Source: Thermothielavioides terrestris NRRL 8126
Lineage: Eukaryota; Ascomycota; Sordariomycetes; Sordariales; Chaetomiaceae
Assembly (NCBI RefSeq): GCF_000226115.1
Contig: NC_016461.1
Coordinates: 3,162,001-3,226,000, forward strand
Direction of reading: 5' to 3'
DNA: 64,000 bases
Position numbers and translations under genes: made by a program. The notes under the pieces are model-generated. The model searched no databases. It saw nothing but the letters and a program-made list of their open reading frames with translations, and was not told the DNA's origin. This document shows positions 20,440 through 32,627 of the stretch, piece by piece; within the stretch, counting starts at the first letter, position 1, and each line of letters opens with the position of its first letter.

Positions 20440-23400
20440 CCTTTAGTTTTATAAACGTATAAGTGGATAGTAGGTGCTAGAGCTATAAAGCTATTAGTAA
20501 GAGAGTATATTAGAGGTTAGGGATTAAGTAAGTAAGCTTGCTAACTTTCTATACCTTAGATATTGTAGTCAAAGGGGTGTAAATTACAAAGAAAATTATA
20601 TATATCGCCTACGTTATAATGGACATTAATAGGTAGATTAGTACTACTATATTCTATATAGTCCTAGGGCTAGCCTACAACGTTATATTGGGGCTCCCCT
20701 AGATAAACTATTGTAGGATTGTGCTAGACCTAGCCAATAGGGTCCTTACTATTAATTCGTAAGGTGGCTTATAGGTATATAAGTGCTCTTCGTAGTAGAA
20801 GGAAACTAATACCACCCTAGTTATAGGTATAGTGTTCGTAGGTATAGCCTATAGGGTATAAAGGAAGAAGTCTAAAGGGGTATAAGATACGTTTCTCGTC
20901 ATTAGTATTTGTAAGATAACTACTATACTAGGAGTAGCTATCTCCTAGCCCGATACCGACCTAGACTCGAAGGTCGTTCTACTAGAGGAGCTATATAACT
21001 TCGCCGACCTCTTCAACAAAGAGAAGGCGAATAGCCTACCCCTTTATTAGAAGGAGGCCGACTATTATATCCGTCTTAAGATAGGCTTGGACAAAAAACC
21101 TTCTGAGCTTCTATAGGGACCTTTGTATAATATGTTAAGGGACTACCTCTTAGAGATTTGGAAGTAGGTCGTAGACCTATTGGATAAGGGATAGATCTAG
21201 ATAAGCTCTTTATCGGTAGTCGCCCTAGTCCTTTTTATAAAGAAGCTAGGAGGAGGATAGAGGTTCTATATAGATTACTAAGCTTTAAATAGAATTACTA
21301 AATAGAACTAGTACCTATTTCCCCTAATTAAAGAGACTCTTTGGTCCTTAGCTAAGGCTAAATGGCTTATGAAGCTAGACGTTAGGGCTATGTTCTATTG
21401 TATTCGGATAGCCGAAGGGGATAAGCACTTTATAGCGTTTTATACAAGGTTTAGACTATTTGAATGGCTAGTCTACCCCTTTAGGCTTATAGGTACTCCT
21501 ACAACGTTCTAGAGATATATCAACAACGCTCTTGGTCTAACGCTAGAAGATTATATAATAGTATATCTTAACGACGTCTTAGTATACTTGAGTAGGAGCC
21601 GAAAGGACTATATAAGAAAGGTATATAAGGTCCTTCGAAGACTGAGGGATATAGGCCTTAACCTAGACTTTAAGAAATATATATTTGTAGTAAAGGAAGT
21701 TAAGTATCTAGGGTATATTGTAGAGGTAGGGGTCTATATTTGTCCTGACCCTAAGAAGATCAAGGCTATCTGTAAGTAGGAGGCGCCTTATAAGGTCCAA
21801 GGAGTATAGAGCTTCCTAGGATTCGCTAATTTCTATTGCGACTTTATCCCTAACTTCTTTGAAAAGGTAGCCCTACTAATACACTTTATCTATAAGAATA
21901 TCCTATTCCGCTAAAGCAAAGAGGAATAGGAAGCCTTCGATACGTTTAAGGCTATGTTTATATTAGAGCTGATCTTCGCCTAGTAGGACCTTAAGAGGGA
22001 GACGGTTATAGAAGTGGACTATTCTAGTATAGCGTTTAGCGGGTACTTGTCTTAGCGGGGAGAGGACGAGGTTCTCTACCCTATAGCCTACTACTCTACG
22101 AAGCTAAGCTCTACTAAACGTAACTACATTATCTACGATAAGGAGCTACTAGCTATTATCTCTTGCTTTAAGGCCTAGTCGGTAGAGCTCTAGAGTATAG
22201 TAGCCCCCTTTACTATTTTGACCGACTATAAGAACCTTAAGTACTTTACTTAGCTATATCCGATCAATGAACGACAAGCCTAATAGGCGGAGACGCTCTC
22301 TCTATTCAACTTCGAGCTAAAGTACCGGCTAGGATCCTAGGCCTTACGTCCTAATATATTCTCTTAGTGTAAATAGGACAAGCCTAAGGATAGCCAGTGT
22401 ATCGTCTAGCTACTCCCTCTAATCAAAGTATACTAGACTAGCGTATAGGAGGAGGCTAGGTTACTTATAGGAGAGACGCTCTTTAAGGATAAGTAGCTCG
22501 CTACCCTATAGGATAAGGGTATTGTCGAAGATAAGCATTATATTTACCGGCTCTAAGCCGTTTACAACGGAGCCTAGAAGTTTCTAAAGAAGGCGAACAT
22601 AGTATAGACCTAGATCGTAGACTACTTCCTTAATATATAAAGCGTACTCTAGTTCTATAGCCATCTCTAGCTCCCTATATAGAAGCTCCTAACTACTATA
22701 GTCATCTAGTGGATCTATAACTCAGCTATATCAAGACATCTAGGGTATAATAGGCTATTTAAAATACTCTAGAGAGATTACTACTAGGACCTTATATCGT
22801 CTAACGTAAAGCAATTTGTTAGGAACTACAATTAGTGCCATTAAAGTAAGATCTCTCAATAGCTACGTTAAAGGCTCTTATAACCTTTGCTTATCCCTAA
22901 TCGCTTTTAGAAGCAGATCTCCATTGACTTTATAACCGACCTCCCTATAAGGGATAAGGGAGCGCCTAGCTACCTTATAGTGATCACCGACTACTTCTCT
23001 AAGTATATATAGCTCGAGGCAATATATTCGATAAGAGTAGAAGAGTATACCCTTCGGTTCTATAATATATAGTAGCGCTTCTATAGGTTCTCGACTTAAA
23101 TTATAACCGACTGTAGGTCGGACTAGCTAAATAGGTTTTAGACCGTACTATATAAGGCGGTAGAGGTAGAGCAACTCTTGTCGATATCTTACTATCTCTA
23201 GACAGATAGAGGGATAGAGTAGGTTAATTAAGAGGTATAAATGATCCTCTAGATCTTCGTTTCCTTTATATAGTACGACTAGCCTAAACATCTCCTAGTC
23301 TACTAGTTTACATTCAACAATAGGGACTTGTCTATAACCGGAGTAAGTCCGAACTACCTCCTCTATAGGTTCGATATAAGTCCTATACAACTTATTACGA

Positions 23401-23990
23401 TCTTGACGGTGCCTATAGCCTCCTTAGAAGGCTACGTTGCTAGGTTCCTCCACTATCTAAAGGAGGGAATAGAGTAGACCTAAGTGGCTATTGTATATAT
23501 ATAGTAGTGGTAATAGGCGAATATGAACCGCTCCCGTCGCCTAGCTAAGCGGTTCTAGGTTGGGGACGAGGTATAGCTCTCCCTATATAATATAAAGACG
23601 AACCGCCTTAGTAAGAAGCTCGACTAGCTAAATACCAAGTATAAGGTAGTTATAGTGCCTACCCCTCTAACGATAATGCTCAATGTACTAAGTAGCCTAT
23701 ACCTAACCTTCTATATTGACCTAGTTGAGTGAGTAGCCTCTAACCCACTCCTTTCGTAGAAAGTTACAGATAAGCGACTAGACCTTGTATAGGTTATATC
23801 GGAGGAGGGTGTTCCTTAGCAAAAGTATAGGGTAGAGGCGATCCTCAAAGCTTGGAATATAAGGGGGAGGGAGAACAACCGTAACGTATATATCAAGTGG
23901 GTAGGTTACAATAAATCGACGTAGGAGCCCTTAGAGAACTTCTTGGATATTGCTATACTTGACGAGTTCAAGTGGGAATAGGGAGACGTA
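20440..23990 (+). pseudogene. chromovirus pol remnant (PR-RT-RH-IN-chromodomain)
   Basis: Protease-like VDSRC lies near 20465. Reverse transcriptase spans about 21200-21780 with KLDVRAMFYCIRIAEGDKHF, LFEWLVYPF, and the catalytic box changed to YLND at about 21564-21575 (expected YLDD). RNase H spans about 22010-22270 (VDYSSIAFSGYLS, then DKELLAI). The integrase zinc head lies at about 22730-22850 (ISRHLGYNRLF, VKQFVRNYN) and its core at about 22920-23400 (ISIDFITDLPIRDKG, VITDYFSKYI). The chromodomain spans about 23830-23980 (VYIKWVGYN, then EPLENFLD). Stops are almost all TAG or TAA at Gln/Trp positions, as RIP would give. Confidence 0.88.
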
Positions 23991-24539
23991 TAGTACAACG
24001 ATAGGCTAGTATCGAACTAGAGGAGGAAGGGGAAACGTTATATTTATATATAAACTACCTTACAAAGACTAACAACTTAGACAAATACAACTACCTAGGC
24101 GTAGGGAAACTATAGTATACTCGAATCTAGTTATCCTCCTAAAACCAAATAGAACATAGCTATATACAAAAAGACAACAAGACGTATAAACGACGCTACC
24201 TACTCTAGCTCTATAATAGGTCCTATATCTAGCAGGTCCTCCTCCTTATCCTCAAACGGGTATATGGGTAGGGCGGGTATACATAGGGGCGGGCATACAC
24301 GGGGGCGGATTGGGCGTACAAGGGGTGCGGGGCAGGGGTGGCATATACATTTGACGGGTATATAAAACGTCCTCTATAGGGGAGGACAGGCGTCCTCCGT
24401 AGTATAGGTCGTAGGGGGATATATATATATAGGGTAAGTAGTAGGGGCAGGACCCCTAAAGGGTACAGATAGGCAAGGGAGAGGTGAGAGTGATAATATA
24501 CTTTACAAAGTGTAAATTTATCTTAAGGATAGTTGCTTA

Positions 24540-25130
24540 AGATTACGCTATAGTGTAGATAGCCTCTACGATACGCCGATTCTCCCGCTAGGAAGAATTG
24601 AGATATTACGCTATATACTCGACAAGGCGGCTATAGTACTATATAGCGAGATTGTTCTAAGGGGCCTAGTATAGAATTAGGGCTTTTCGCTAGCCTAGGG
24701 TCGAAGGCGTAGGGGAGGTGACTAAGGGCACGTTAGAGGCGAAGGCGGAGCGTACTAGGGATCGGTGTACAAGGGCTATACTAATCGCGCTATAGAAGCT
24801 ATATATAAAGGCGATAAATAGCGCCTTTAAGATAGTGTAGTAGGCTAGCTTAGTTTCAATTTTCTTATAAATAGGCTCTATAACAGCTTCATTGTCGGTA
24901 TAGAATTTAATTAGGCGCTTTAAGCTAGTATATAGGGAGGGGTTGGTCGCCTAGAGTGCCGAATCCTAGCGATATTTAGTGTACAACTTAGTATACTCTA
25001 TATAGCTTTCTCTACACCCTTAGATATATTTAACGAAGTTACTATATATAAGTCGCTCAACGTAGTTTAGGCAAATGTCCTCTTCCTCTTTAGAAAGGGC
25101 GTTATCTTCGTCGTCTAAGTCGCCCTCGAT
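24540..25130 (-). pseudogene. antisense ORF remnant in chromovirus 3' region
   Basis: On the minus strand one frame runs about 195 codons with coherent protein-like composition: an acidic start (GDLDDEDNALSKEEEDICLN), then LYTSLKRLIKFYTDNEAVIE, then IAFIYSFYSAISIALVHRSL and later IVEAIYTI. It is interrupted by about nine stops, nearly all TAG or TAA, that lie where Gln would fit. The same DNA read in the other minus frames is far more broken. I do not recognise a family. It lies after the chromodomain and before the 3' LTR, so it may be an extra gene carried antisense by the element. Confidence 0.45.
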
Positions 25131-25189
25131 AATATAGTCGCCAATAGTATAGCGAAAGGAGTTATTATAATTATTATAGTTTTGTCTAA

Positions 25190-26149
25190 GACACTGTCAA
25201 CTTCTAGCCTAAGGCTAAAGTAAGCCCGATAAAGGACGATATACGTTATAGTCCTAGTTATCGTCTCCTTCGGGACGATATCCCTCTTCGTTACTACCGA
25301 GCGAAGCGACTATAGCCGACATTTCGGAAGGTACGAACAAGGACAAAGCGAATAAGTTTCGAGAACGTATCGTTATTACAAAGAGAATAGAAAGCTATTG
25401 TAGAGGTCGGAGCGAATAGACGAAATATATATAGGACATATATATAAAGGAAGTAGCGAGAAGCCGAGTATATATAAGGAGAAAGAGTTGTAAGAACGAA
25501 TTAGGTATATAGCAGGTCCTTATTAGGTTTACGTCAAAGTTAAAGTAGTAGCGTCGTAGATATAGAACAGTTATACGAAGAAACGACGAATATTACTAAC
25601 GGAGCGTAGAACGAACGTATAATAAAAATAGTGTAGACGATATAGGCGTTACTATATACGAGAAGGTTAAGAAACAGATACGAGATAGAAACAAGGTAGG
25701 AAGAGCCAATGCGTAGAGAGGATAGAGGATAGGAATATAAAGGAGGGATAGGGGTATATAGTAAAAGTAGGAAGAAAATGTAGGGTACAAAGTTTATAGG
25801 GGAGGAGAGGATTTTAATAGTATAAGAGGGGGCTAGGTCGTATACAATTAGTAGGTACGCCTAGTACAACGTAGTTACGATATACGAATATACAAAGTGG
25901 GGAAGGGCCAATTAGCGACTTACTAAAGCGATATAAATAGACAACTCGAACCTAGGCAGTAGGACAACTATAAGCGGCAAGGCCTTAGTAGGCAACTATG
26001 CTAGGCTACTCCAATAACGAGGCAGGCGCTATACAACTAAGTAGTAGATACCAACGTATATTACGACCAACGCCGTACTAGACTCGAACTACGCTCGATA
26101 TAGCGTTATATATACTCCAATTTAACCGCCCAACGGGGTGGGGGAGATA
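25190..26149. other. chromovirus 3' non-coding region
   Basis: AT-rich DNA between the antisense ORF remnant and the 3' LTR. A minus-strand frame at 25596-25790 is low-complexity (Tyr/Leu/Ser) and not convincing. The polypurine tract GGGGTGGGGGAGA lies at about 26135-26147. Confidence 0.5.
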
Positions 26150-26398
26150 TATTATAGACTAGGCTATACCCGGGCTAGGTATATAGGGCTACGCCTAGGA
26201 TCTATAGCGGCTTTAGGACGGACCTATAGCGGGCCTACTTCACGCCTAGAATAACGTCGGTCCGAACCTACTTCGCGAGCCCCTAAAAAACTCTGCGTAT
26301 AGGGACCGTAGCCTGTACTTCTCCTTTTTCCTTCCTTAAGGTAGTTGAATAGAACATCGTACGCTTATCTGCAGACGCTATAAGGCTAGCACGTTACA
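26150..26398 (+). repeat. chromovirus 3' LTR
   Basis: 249 bp aligned to the 5' LTR. It begins TATTATAGACTAGGCTATAC (TG altered to TA) and ends CGTTACA. Confidence 0.9.
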
Positions 26399-26670
26399 TT
26401 GCCCTAGATACCGACCTCCAAGTTAGGTTATACTCTTTAAGCAACTACCCTTAGGAGCTTAAAGGCTTCGCAATACTTAGAGACCACCTAAGTAAGTAAA
26501 ACTATAAGTACTTCCTAGTAGGGCACTTAGGGCACCTACGCCTATATATAGTTGCCTAAGCTATATAACGTAGTACTGCTTAAATACGCTAACGATGAAC
26601 ACTAGCTCCTTTAAAAAGGAGTCTTATTACGGTTCATCGTATAGGTTCGAGTCTAGTAGTAGGTACCACT

Positions 26671-26950
26671 TGTTATATGAACAAGTGGGTTACTACCTAG
26701 CCTCGTTAGCTAAGTAGTGGAGCACTTAAACTAAGTCGGAACTTTAGAGGAGTGCAAGATGGATGTTTTGCAAGAGCGTGAAATGCAGGCAAATGCCCAC
26801 CTAAATATAGGAGTGTAGTAGCCTATGCGTAAGGTAGCCTATACACTGTTGCGGGGCCCAGTGCTGTTGTGGGGCCCAGTGGGCCCAGTGGACCCACACT
26901 TACGCAGTTGGCTACAGGTGGCCACAGGTGACCCACAACTGTGTGTAACA
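26671..26950 (-). repeat. TRIM LTR copy 3
   Basis: 280 bp, moderately mutated. Its right end abuts the ATATG target duplication and the right half of MITE copy A. Confidence 0.85.
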
Positions 26951-26965
26951 ATATGGGTTATCCTC

Positions 26966-26966
<1 letters not shown>

Positions 26967-27021
<55 letters not shown>
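26967..27021 (+). repeat. T55 homopolymer in MITE copy A
   Basis: An uninterrupted run of 55 T where the sister copies have about nine T. The expansion happened inside this copy. Confidence 0.9.
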
Positions 27022-27022
<1 letters not shown>

Positions 27023-27190
27023 ATTTAGTTGAGGTTTCGCAAAGTTGTTGCGAGTCTTTGCGATGTTACATTGTTGATGTTGCTCTAAGTCGTGGCGGCC
27101 CCGCTCACCCTTAGCGATTTGTAATTACTTGTAAGCGGTAGTCTCCGAAATTAGTCTTGGCGGGACCTCTTTAACCACGACCCCAGATGG

Positions 27191-28893
27191 GTCTGGGGTC
27201 TGCATCCTAGCTTAATTAGGCACTTGGACACCTGCGCCTTTCGTTCCATCATCTCTACCTTCTCTCCCACACTCTCTTGGTGACAGGGGCGGCTGCAGCA
27301 ACAGGTACGGATTACATCTTCTGGGCATTTAACCGATTCTTCCTGTCACGCAAGGATTCGGACCCGTCATCCTTGTGTCGGGTTGGAAAGGCTGCTCGTG
27401 TCAGGAGAGAACGTAGTGGGACGGAACTTGGGTATCCTCCACAGCACGTGAAGCAATGGGGTTGGCGGGGGTGCCTCCGTCGAAGCGGTGTGTTTGCGAG
27501 TCCAAGAGTCCAAAAGCGAGCGTGTCCTGTCGTTAGTGTCTGTATTAAGAGACAAGGGGTTTGGCAGCCCTGGTGCAGGCGAGCAGCAGCTCTGTCGGGG
27601 TTCTTTAGGGCCGGCACAGATGGTGCTCTAAGCCACAATGGCCCTATCAATCCCAAGCAGCCCAGCATTTCTCTTCGAGTGATGGTCAACTTTGCTGCGA
27701 GACATCGACTGATGCTTCCCTGAAAGCTGTGCTCTCGGACGAAAGGATGCTCACATGTCTTGGACCCGACGCGCCGGAGCAGTCTCCGGCGGGCGCTGTG
27801 TAACCGAGGGCGGCATGCTGTGGTGAGCCGTCCGTGTGACAACGCCGCAGTTCGATGCACTAACCAACATTCTTCGCACTTGGATCCATAGGACGAAGGC
27901 CATTGGGCACCTGTTCGCACGCATTTCACAGCCAAAAACGCCATGCGTAATCAGATCCGCCGTGGAGTTTGGCGCTTGTGAGCACTTCGCGCCAAGACAA
28001 CCGCCAAGCGCCAAGCGCCAACCGCCTAACGATTTCAAGTCCGAGATTACGTGTTACTCGAACCATGACAGGATGTTGAGACCGAGCGGAGGTGCGCAAG
28101 CGCGCCGGCTACACTAGTGTAGTGTAAACTGTTTGGGCTAAAGCCAAGCCGTCGAGCGGCACGGCGCACGGCTCCCCTTTCACGTTATCTCTAAGGCCTG
28201 CGAGGTGAGGCGATTGCCGGGTCCTTGAGTCGCACCGCGCGATGGAACCGCGTATAACCTTGCAAGCGGTCAAGGGTAAAGTACCCGTCGGGCCCGTCGC
28301 CGCCGTATCAGAGCCCGTATGACTGTCTCATCTCCTCTTTCGAGGAGGCCCCGTCCCTCCCGGAGTCCGCGCCGCTCGGCAGGAGCCAGGTCTGGCCAAG
28401 TCAATCCTGCACGAGGCGGCTGACGGGCGCGAGACGGTAAGGCAATCGGATCTGGATCAATTCCCAAATTCGCCAAGCGCCGAAGGATTTAGCCCAGAAA
28501 GAGCCGTCAGCGGCGGCGTGATTCCCATAAAGCCGACCGGGCAGCAGGAAACAACTCACACAAGGGTATTATGGAAGCGACCAAGAAGCGGGAAGAACGC
28601 CCCCCCCCCCCCCTCCCCCCCCCCAACCCCCAGGACCAACCATGGAACCTTTTCCCACTCGGCCGCGGTGCCCAAAGCCAAGAACCAAGCCCCGTTATCC
28701 CCAGGCCAAAGGCAAACAACCAGAAACAATGGTACAAAGCCTCCTCCGGGTCAGCTCGTCCAATGTAACACACCACGCTCAAAGTCCAACGCAGACGCAA
28801 TAGAACACAATTCCGAAGAGGGACCAGACAGACTCCAAGACAGAAACAGAAAACACATCGTCCGCACAGTGGCCAGGCGCCAGCCCCACGGTA
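27191..28893. other. spacer, no supported gene
   Basis: GC-rich again after the transposon block. A 210-codon minus frame (27312-27944) is open but has no motif or splice pattern. A poly-C stretch lies at about 28600-28624. ACACTAGTGTAGTG occurs near 28111. Confidence 0.45.
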
Positions 28894-29949
<1,056 letters not shown>

Positions 29950-30769
29950 CTTGTAGTGTGATGAGTTGGACGGGTGGTGTTCTGTCGCCGAAGTTAAGGT
30001 AACTCGGAGCACCCACCAACTGAGAAGTGGGGGACTCGGATGAGCTTGGTGGGGTCAGACTGCGAGGCTCACGGAGGCCATGCGAGTGAAGGGAGCTTTA
30101 TGTAGTGGAGTGATCTGATAACAATGTGGAGGGCCAAACGCCAGGCCAGAGGCAAAGGAAAAGGAAAAAGGGGGCCTTGTCCCGGGCAAGCTGCTCCGAG
30201 ACACAAGCTGAGGTGAGCTTTAACTAACTACTAGTTGACAGAACGGGAAGGGTGCGATACAGGAGCAAGAGACAGTAACACGAACGAGGCCAGGAACGCC
30301 AAGACCGCCGTTCTCCCGCTGCCGCTGCCACTGCCCCGGCTCCAAGCGCGCCGCCCGGCGGTCCAGCCGCTGCAACGTGCATCGGTTCTGCGTGGTCCAA
30401 TCAAACGTGTCTCGAGTTGGCGAGAAGTCACACACGCAGCTTAGCGGAGGACCGAACGTGGGAAATGATGCACGGCAGCGAGCGAGCCCGGGGGCATGGT
30501 CCAGTAAGGCGCCAGTTGATTGCCGGCGGCAACGCCTGTGCAGGAGGGAAAAAAAAATCAGGCAGGCCAGGGGGATCGGACTGCAGCAGCAAATCGCACA
30601 CAGTGCCTCCCGTCAGTTCGGACCTGTCTTGCCCACTTGTTGGGGCAGGTTCTTCGCAGCCAACTGCGTACTGTGGAACGTTACGTTAGTTAGCTTCCAG
30701 GTTGCCTGGCGAATTGGCTTCAACCGGCGGAAGCTTAAAAGGAATGACTCGGGAATAATCCTGGAGGAG
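29950..30769. other. upstream region of polyQ ORF
   Basis: Presumed promoter and 5' UTR of the polyQ gene followed by gene-free DNA up to MITE copy B. No distinct site was recognised. Confidence 0.4.
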
Positions 30770-31162
30770 GCTGATGGCTAAAGAGGTCCCGCCAAGACTA
30801 ATTTCGGCCAATTGTCGGCAATGTTTTTACAACGTTATTACATAGCCCTGATCGCCAAGGCGTTTGTACTATCACCAAGGGTTAGTTCGCCGGGGGTACA
30901 GGGGGCAGCGCCAGCCTCCCGCTAGTTAGGGTTTGGGTTATAGTTAGGATATAGGTTAAGGTTAGGATTCGGGTTATCTCGGTTTTCTTTTTTTTTCGAT
31001 TTGATTGAAGTTTTATAAAGTTGTTACGACGAGTCTTTGCGATTGTTCGTTGTTAATGTTTGCTCGAAGTTGTCGTGGCCTCGCTCACCCTGTGGCGATT
31101 GTAAATACTTGTAAGCGGCAGTCTCCGAAATTAGTCTTGGCGGGACCTCTTTAGCTATAACT
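30770..31162 (+). mobile_element. MITE copy B (8-bp TSD)
   Basis: 393 bp of the same family as copy A, with terminal inverted repeats ending in GCTAAAGAGGTCCCGCCAAG on each strand. The perfect 8-bp duplication TGGAGGAG lies at 30762-30769 and 31163-31170. The interior carries degenerate TTAGGG-like repeats (GTTAGGGTTTGGGTTATAGT) and no coding frame. Confidence 0.85.
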
Positions 31163-32229
31163 TGGAGGAGGAGAGGTGTGGGGTCCCGCGCAAAAATTGC
31201 ATACCCTACTGTGGTGGGATGGGTAAGTTAGTCCCCCCTGCTGGGTTACTAGCCGGGGGCATTACAGGGGATGAGCGCGTTTTGTGGAGCTAAAACATGA
31301 CTTTGCAGTGCGATCTTGCTTGGAAATTGACCGTAACTTACAGGAAGCTGATCCTGGCTGGTACCCAACAGGGGGGAGAAACTTTTGCTCGCAACCACAG
31401 TAGATGTTGACTAGCGGAGTGTCCTCCGTTCATAACTACGGATTACAGGCACCTGACTCATCAGGCACGGCAATGGAACCAAGGTGTGTACATTAGTGCA
31501 GTTACTCCGTAACTACCTAGTGTACACTAGTAGGCTAGCCTTGCCTATGCTCGGGAGCCCATCCCTGGGCGGGGACCTGTGGCTGTCCCGACATTCTGGT
31601 CCAAGCGGGAAAGCCGCTTTGCTGCTTTTGGGAGGTGTAGCGTTGCGGTTGGCTCTTGTTCAGACAGCGTTCCTACGTTTTCAATTGGCTAGGCGGACAA
31701 AAAGGCACCAGCTGCTAGGCTCGCACCTGTCCGAGTGTCTCTCGGCCCGTGAAAACTTATGCAACTTCTCTTTCTGTAAAGATGGCCAATGCTTCCCGAG
31801 CTATATTAGCTGCTGAGTGCAACCTCAACTTGACCGGTCGACTAGGAGTCGAAGAGTCTGGGGAGGGCGATGCGACGCTGAGGCGGTCTCATTTATCCAC
31901 TGTGTGGTGGGCACTCCTACAACGATTTGCTGGCTAGCCCGGTTCCTTACCACAGTTACTGCATATGTCCAGTCGACGGGGGAAGGGGTGATTCTCATCG
32001 ATTGCCTGTGTCTGAAACGAAACTGACAGTGAGGCAATTGCTGCCGCGGGGGACGGCAGTTCGCACTCTATAGGACACGACTCCTCCGGGCCCTCCTTCG
32101 GTTGACATTGCATGGGTCTGTCGGTTCCCGGCTTGCTGGTTGTATGTCTTAAACAATTTGCCAGGTGTCGAGCCGAGTCCCGAGCGGGAAAATAATCAAC
32201 AATGAAGGTCTCCGAGGATCGTAGCGTAT
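31163..32229. other. spacer between inverted MITE copies
   Basis: About 1.06 kb flanked by two oppositely oriented copies of the same element. Short frames near 31484-31816 have no recognisable motif. No gene is supported. Confidence 0.4.
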
Positions 32230-32627
32230 GGTTATGGCTAAAGAGGTCCCGCCAAGACTAATTATAAGTATTTACAATCGCCATGGGTTGAGCGGGGCCG
32301 CGACGACTTCGAGCAATATCAACAAAGAATTGCAAAGACTCGTAGCAACAGCTTCGCGAAACCTCAACCAAATCGAAAAAAATAAAAAGAAAACGAAGTT
32401 AACCTGTACCCTAACCTTGACCCGTACCCTGACTATAACCCTCACCCTAACTAGCGGGGGGCTGGCGCCGCCCCCCGTACCCCCGGCGAACTAACCGCTT
32501 GACGATAGTGCAAACGCCTTGGCGATAGTGCACACGCCTTGGCGATCGGGGTTGCGTAAAAACGTTGTAAAAACATTGCCGACAATTGGCCGAAATTAGT
32601 CTTGGCGGGACCTCTTTAGCCATCAGC
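32230..32627 (-). mobile_element. MITE copy C (8-bp TSD)
   Basis: 398 bp, reverse orientation relative to copy B. The flanks TAGCGTAT (32222-32229) and TAGCGGAT (32628-32635) agree at 7 of 8 positions. A short internal duplication of the CGCCTTGGCGATAGTGC motif is seen near 32515-32550. No coding capacity. Confidence 0.82.

Larger units (their letters stand above)
18833..26398 (+). mobile_element. Ty3/Gypsy chromovirus, RIP-inactivated
   Basis: A 7,566-bp LTR retrotransposon with 249-bp LTRs (18833-19081 and 26150-26398) and identical TTGCC target duplications (18828-18832 and 26399-26403). In order on the plus strand I read a gag zinc knuckle, a protease remnant, reverse transcriptase, RNase H, an HHCC-type integrase head with its core, and a C-terminal chromodomain, which places it among chromoviruses. 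Every domain is broken by TAG/TAA stops at former Gln and Trp codons, and TA dinucleotides dominate, so it cannot be expressed as protein. A GGGGTGGGGGAGA polypurine tract precedes the 3' LTR. It inserted into the TRIM element. Confidence 0.92.
17231..26950 (-). mobile_element. tandem miniature LTR element (LTR-int-LTR-int-LTR), interrupted
   Basis: Three LTRs of about 280 bp (17231-17511, 18166-18445, 26671-26950) separate two copies of a 654-bp internal region: 17512-18165 complete, and 18446-18832 plus 26404-26670 split by the chromovirus. Orientation is minus. After the 5' LTR and a 2-nt spacer the minus strand reads TGG and then the complement of a tRNA 3' end, a classical primer site. 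Next to the other LTR lies a G-run polypurine tract (complement of 17512-17522). The flanks ATACG (17226-17230) and ATATG (26951-26955) are a target duplication differing by one transition. There is no gag or pol, so this is a TRIM-like non-autonomous element. The tandem form is expected from recombination between LTRs. Confidence 0.8.
17010..27182 (+). mobile_element. MITE copy A, split by nested insertions
   Basis: Left part 17010-17230 and right part 26956-27182 together make one member of a family also present at 30770, 32230 and 62170. The ends are inverted repeats (about 14 variable outer bases ending in TTAAAG or CTAAAG, then a conserved inner part with GCCAAGACTAATTTCGG). The flanks CCAGATGG at 17002-17009 and 27183-27190 are a perfect 8-bp target duplication. 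Without the nested DNA and its expanded T55 tract the element is about 400 bp. It has no coding capacity. An 8-bp duplication is typical of hAT-type transposition, but no autonomous partner is visible here. Confidence 0.8.

Noticed and set aside
25596..25790. 64-codon minus ORF rich in Tyr/Leu/Ser inside the chromovirus
   Set aside because: Low complexity arising from TA-rich RIP DNA, and out of step with the antisense frame at 24540-25130.
27312..27944. 210-codon minus-strand ORF with a true ATG
   Set aside because: The opposite strand is equally open, composition is Arg/Cys/His-rich as in random GC-rich frames, and no motif or splice signal supports it.
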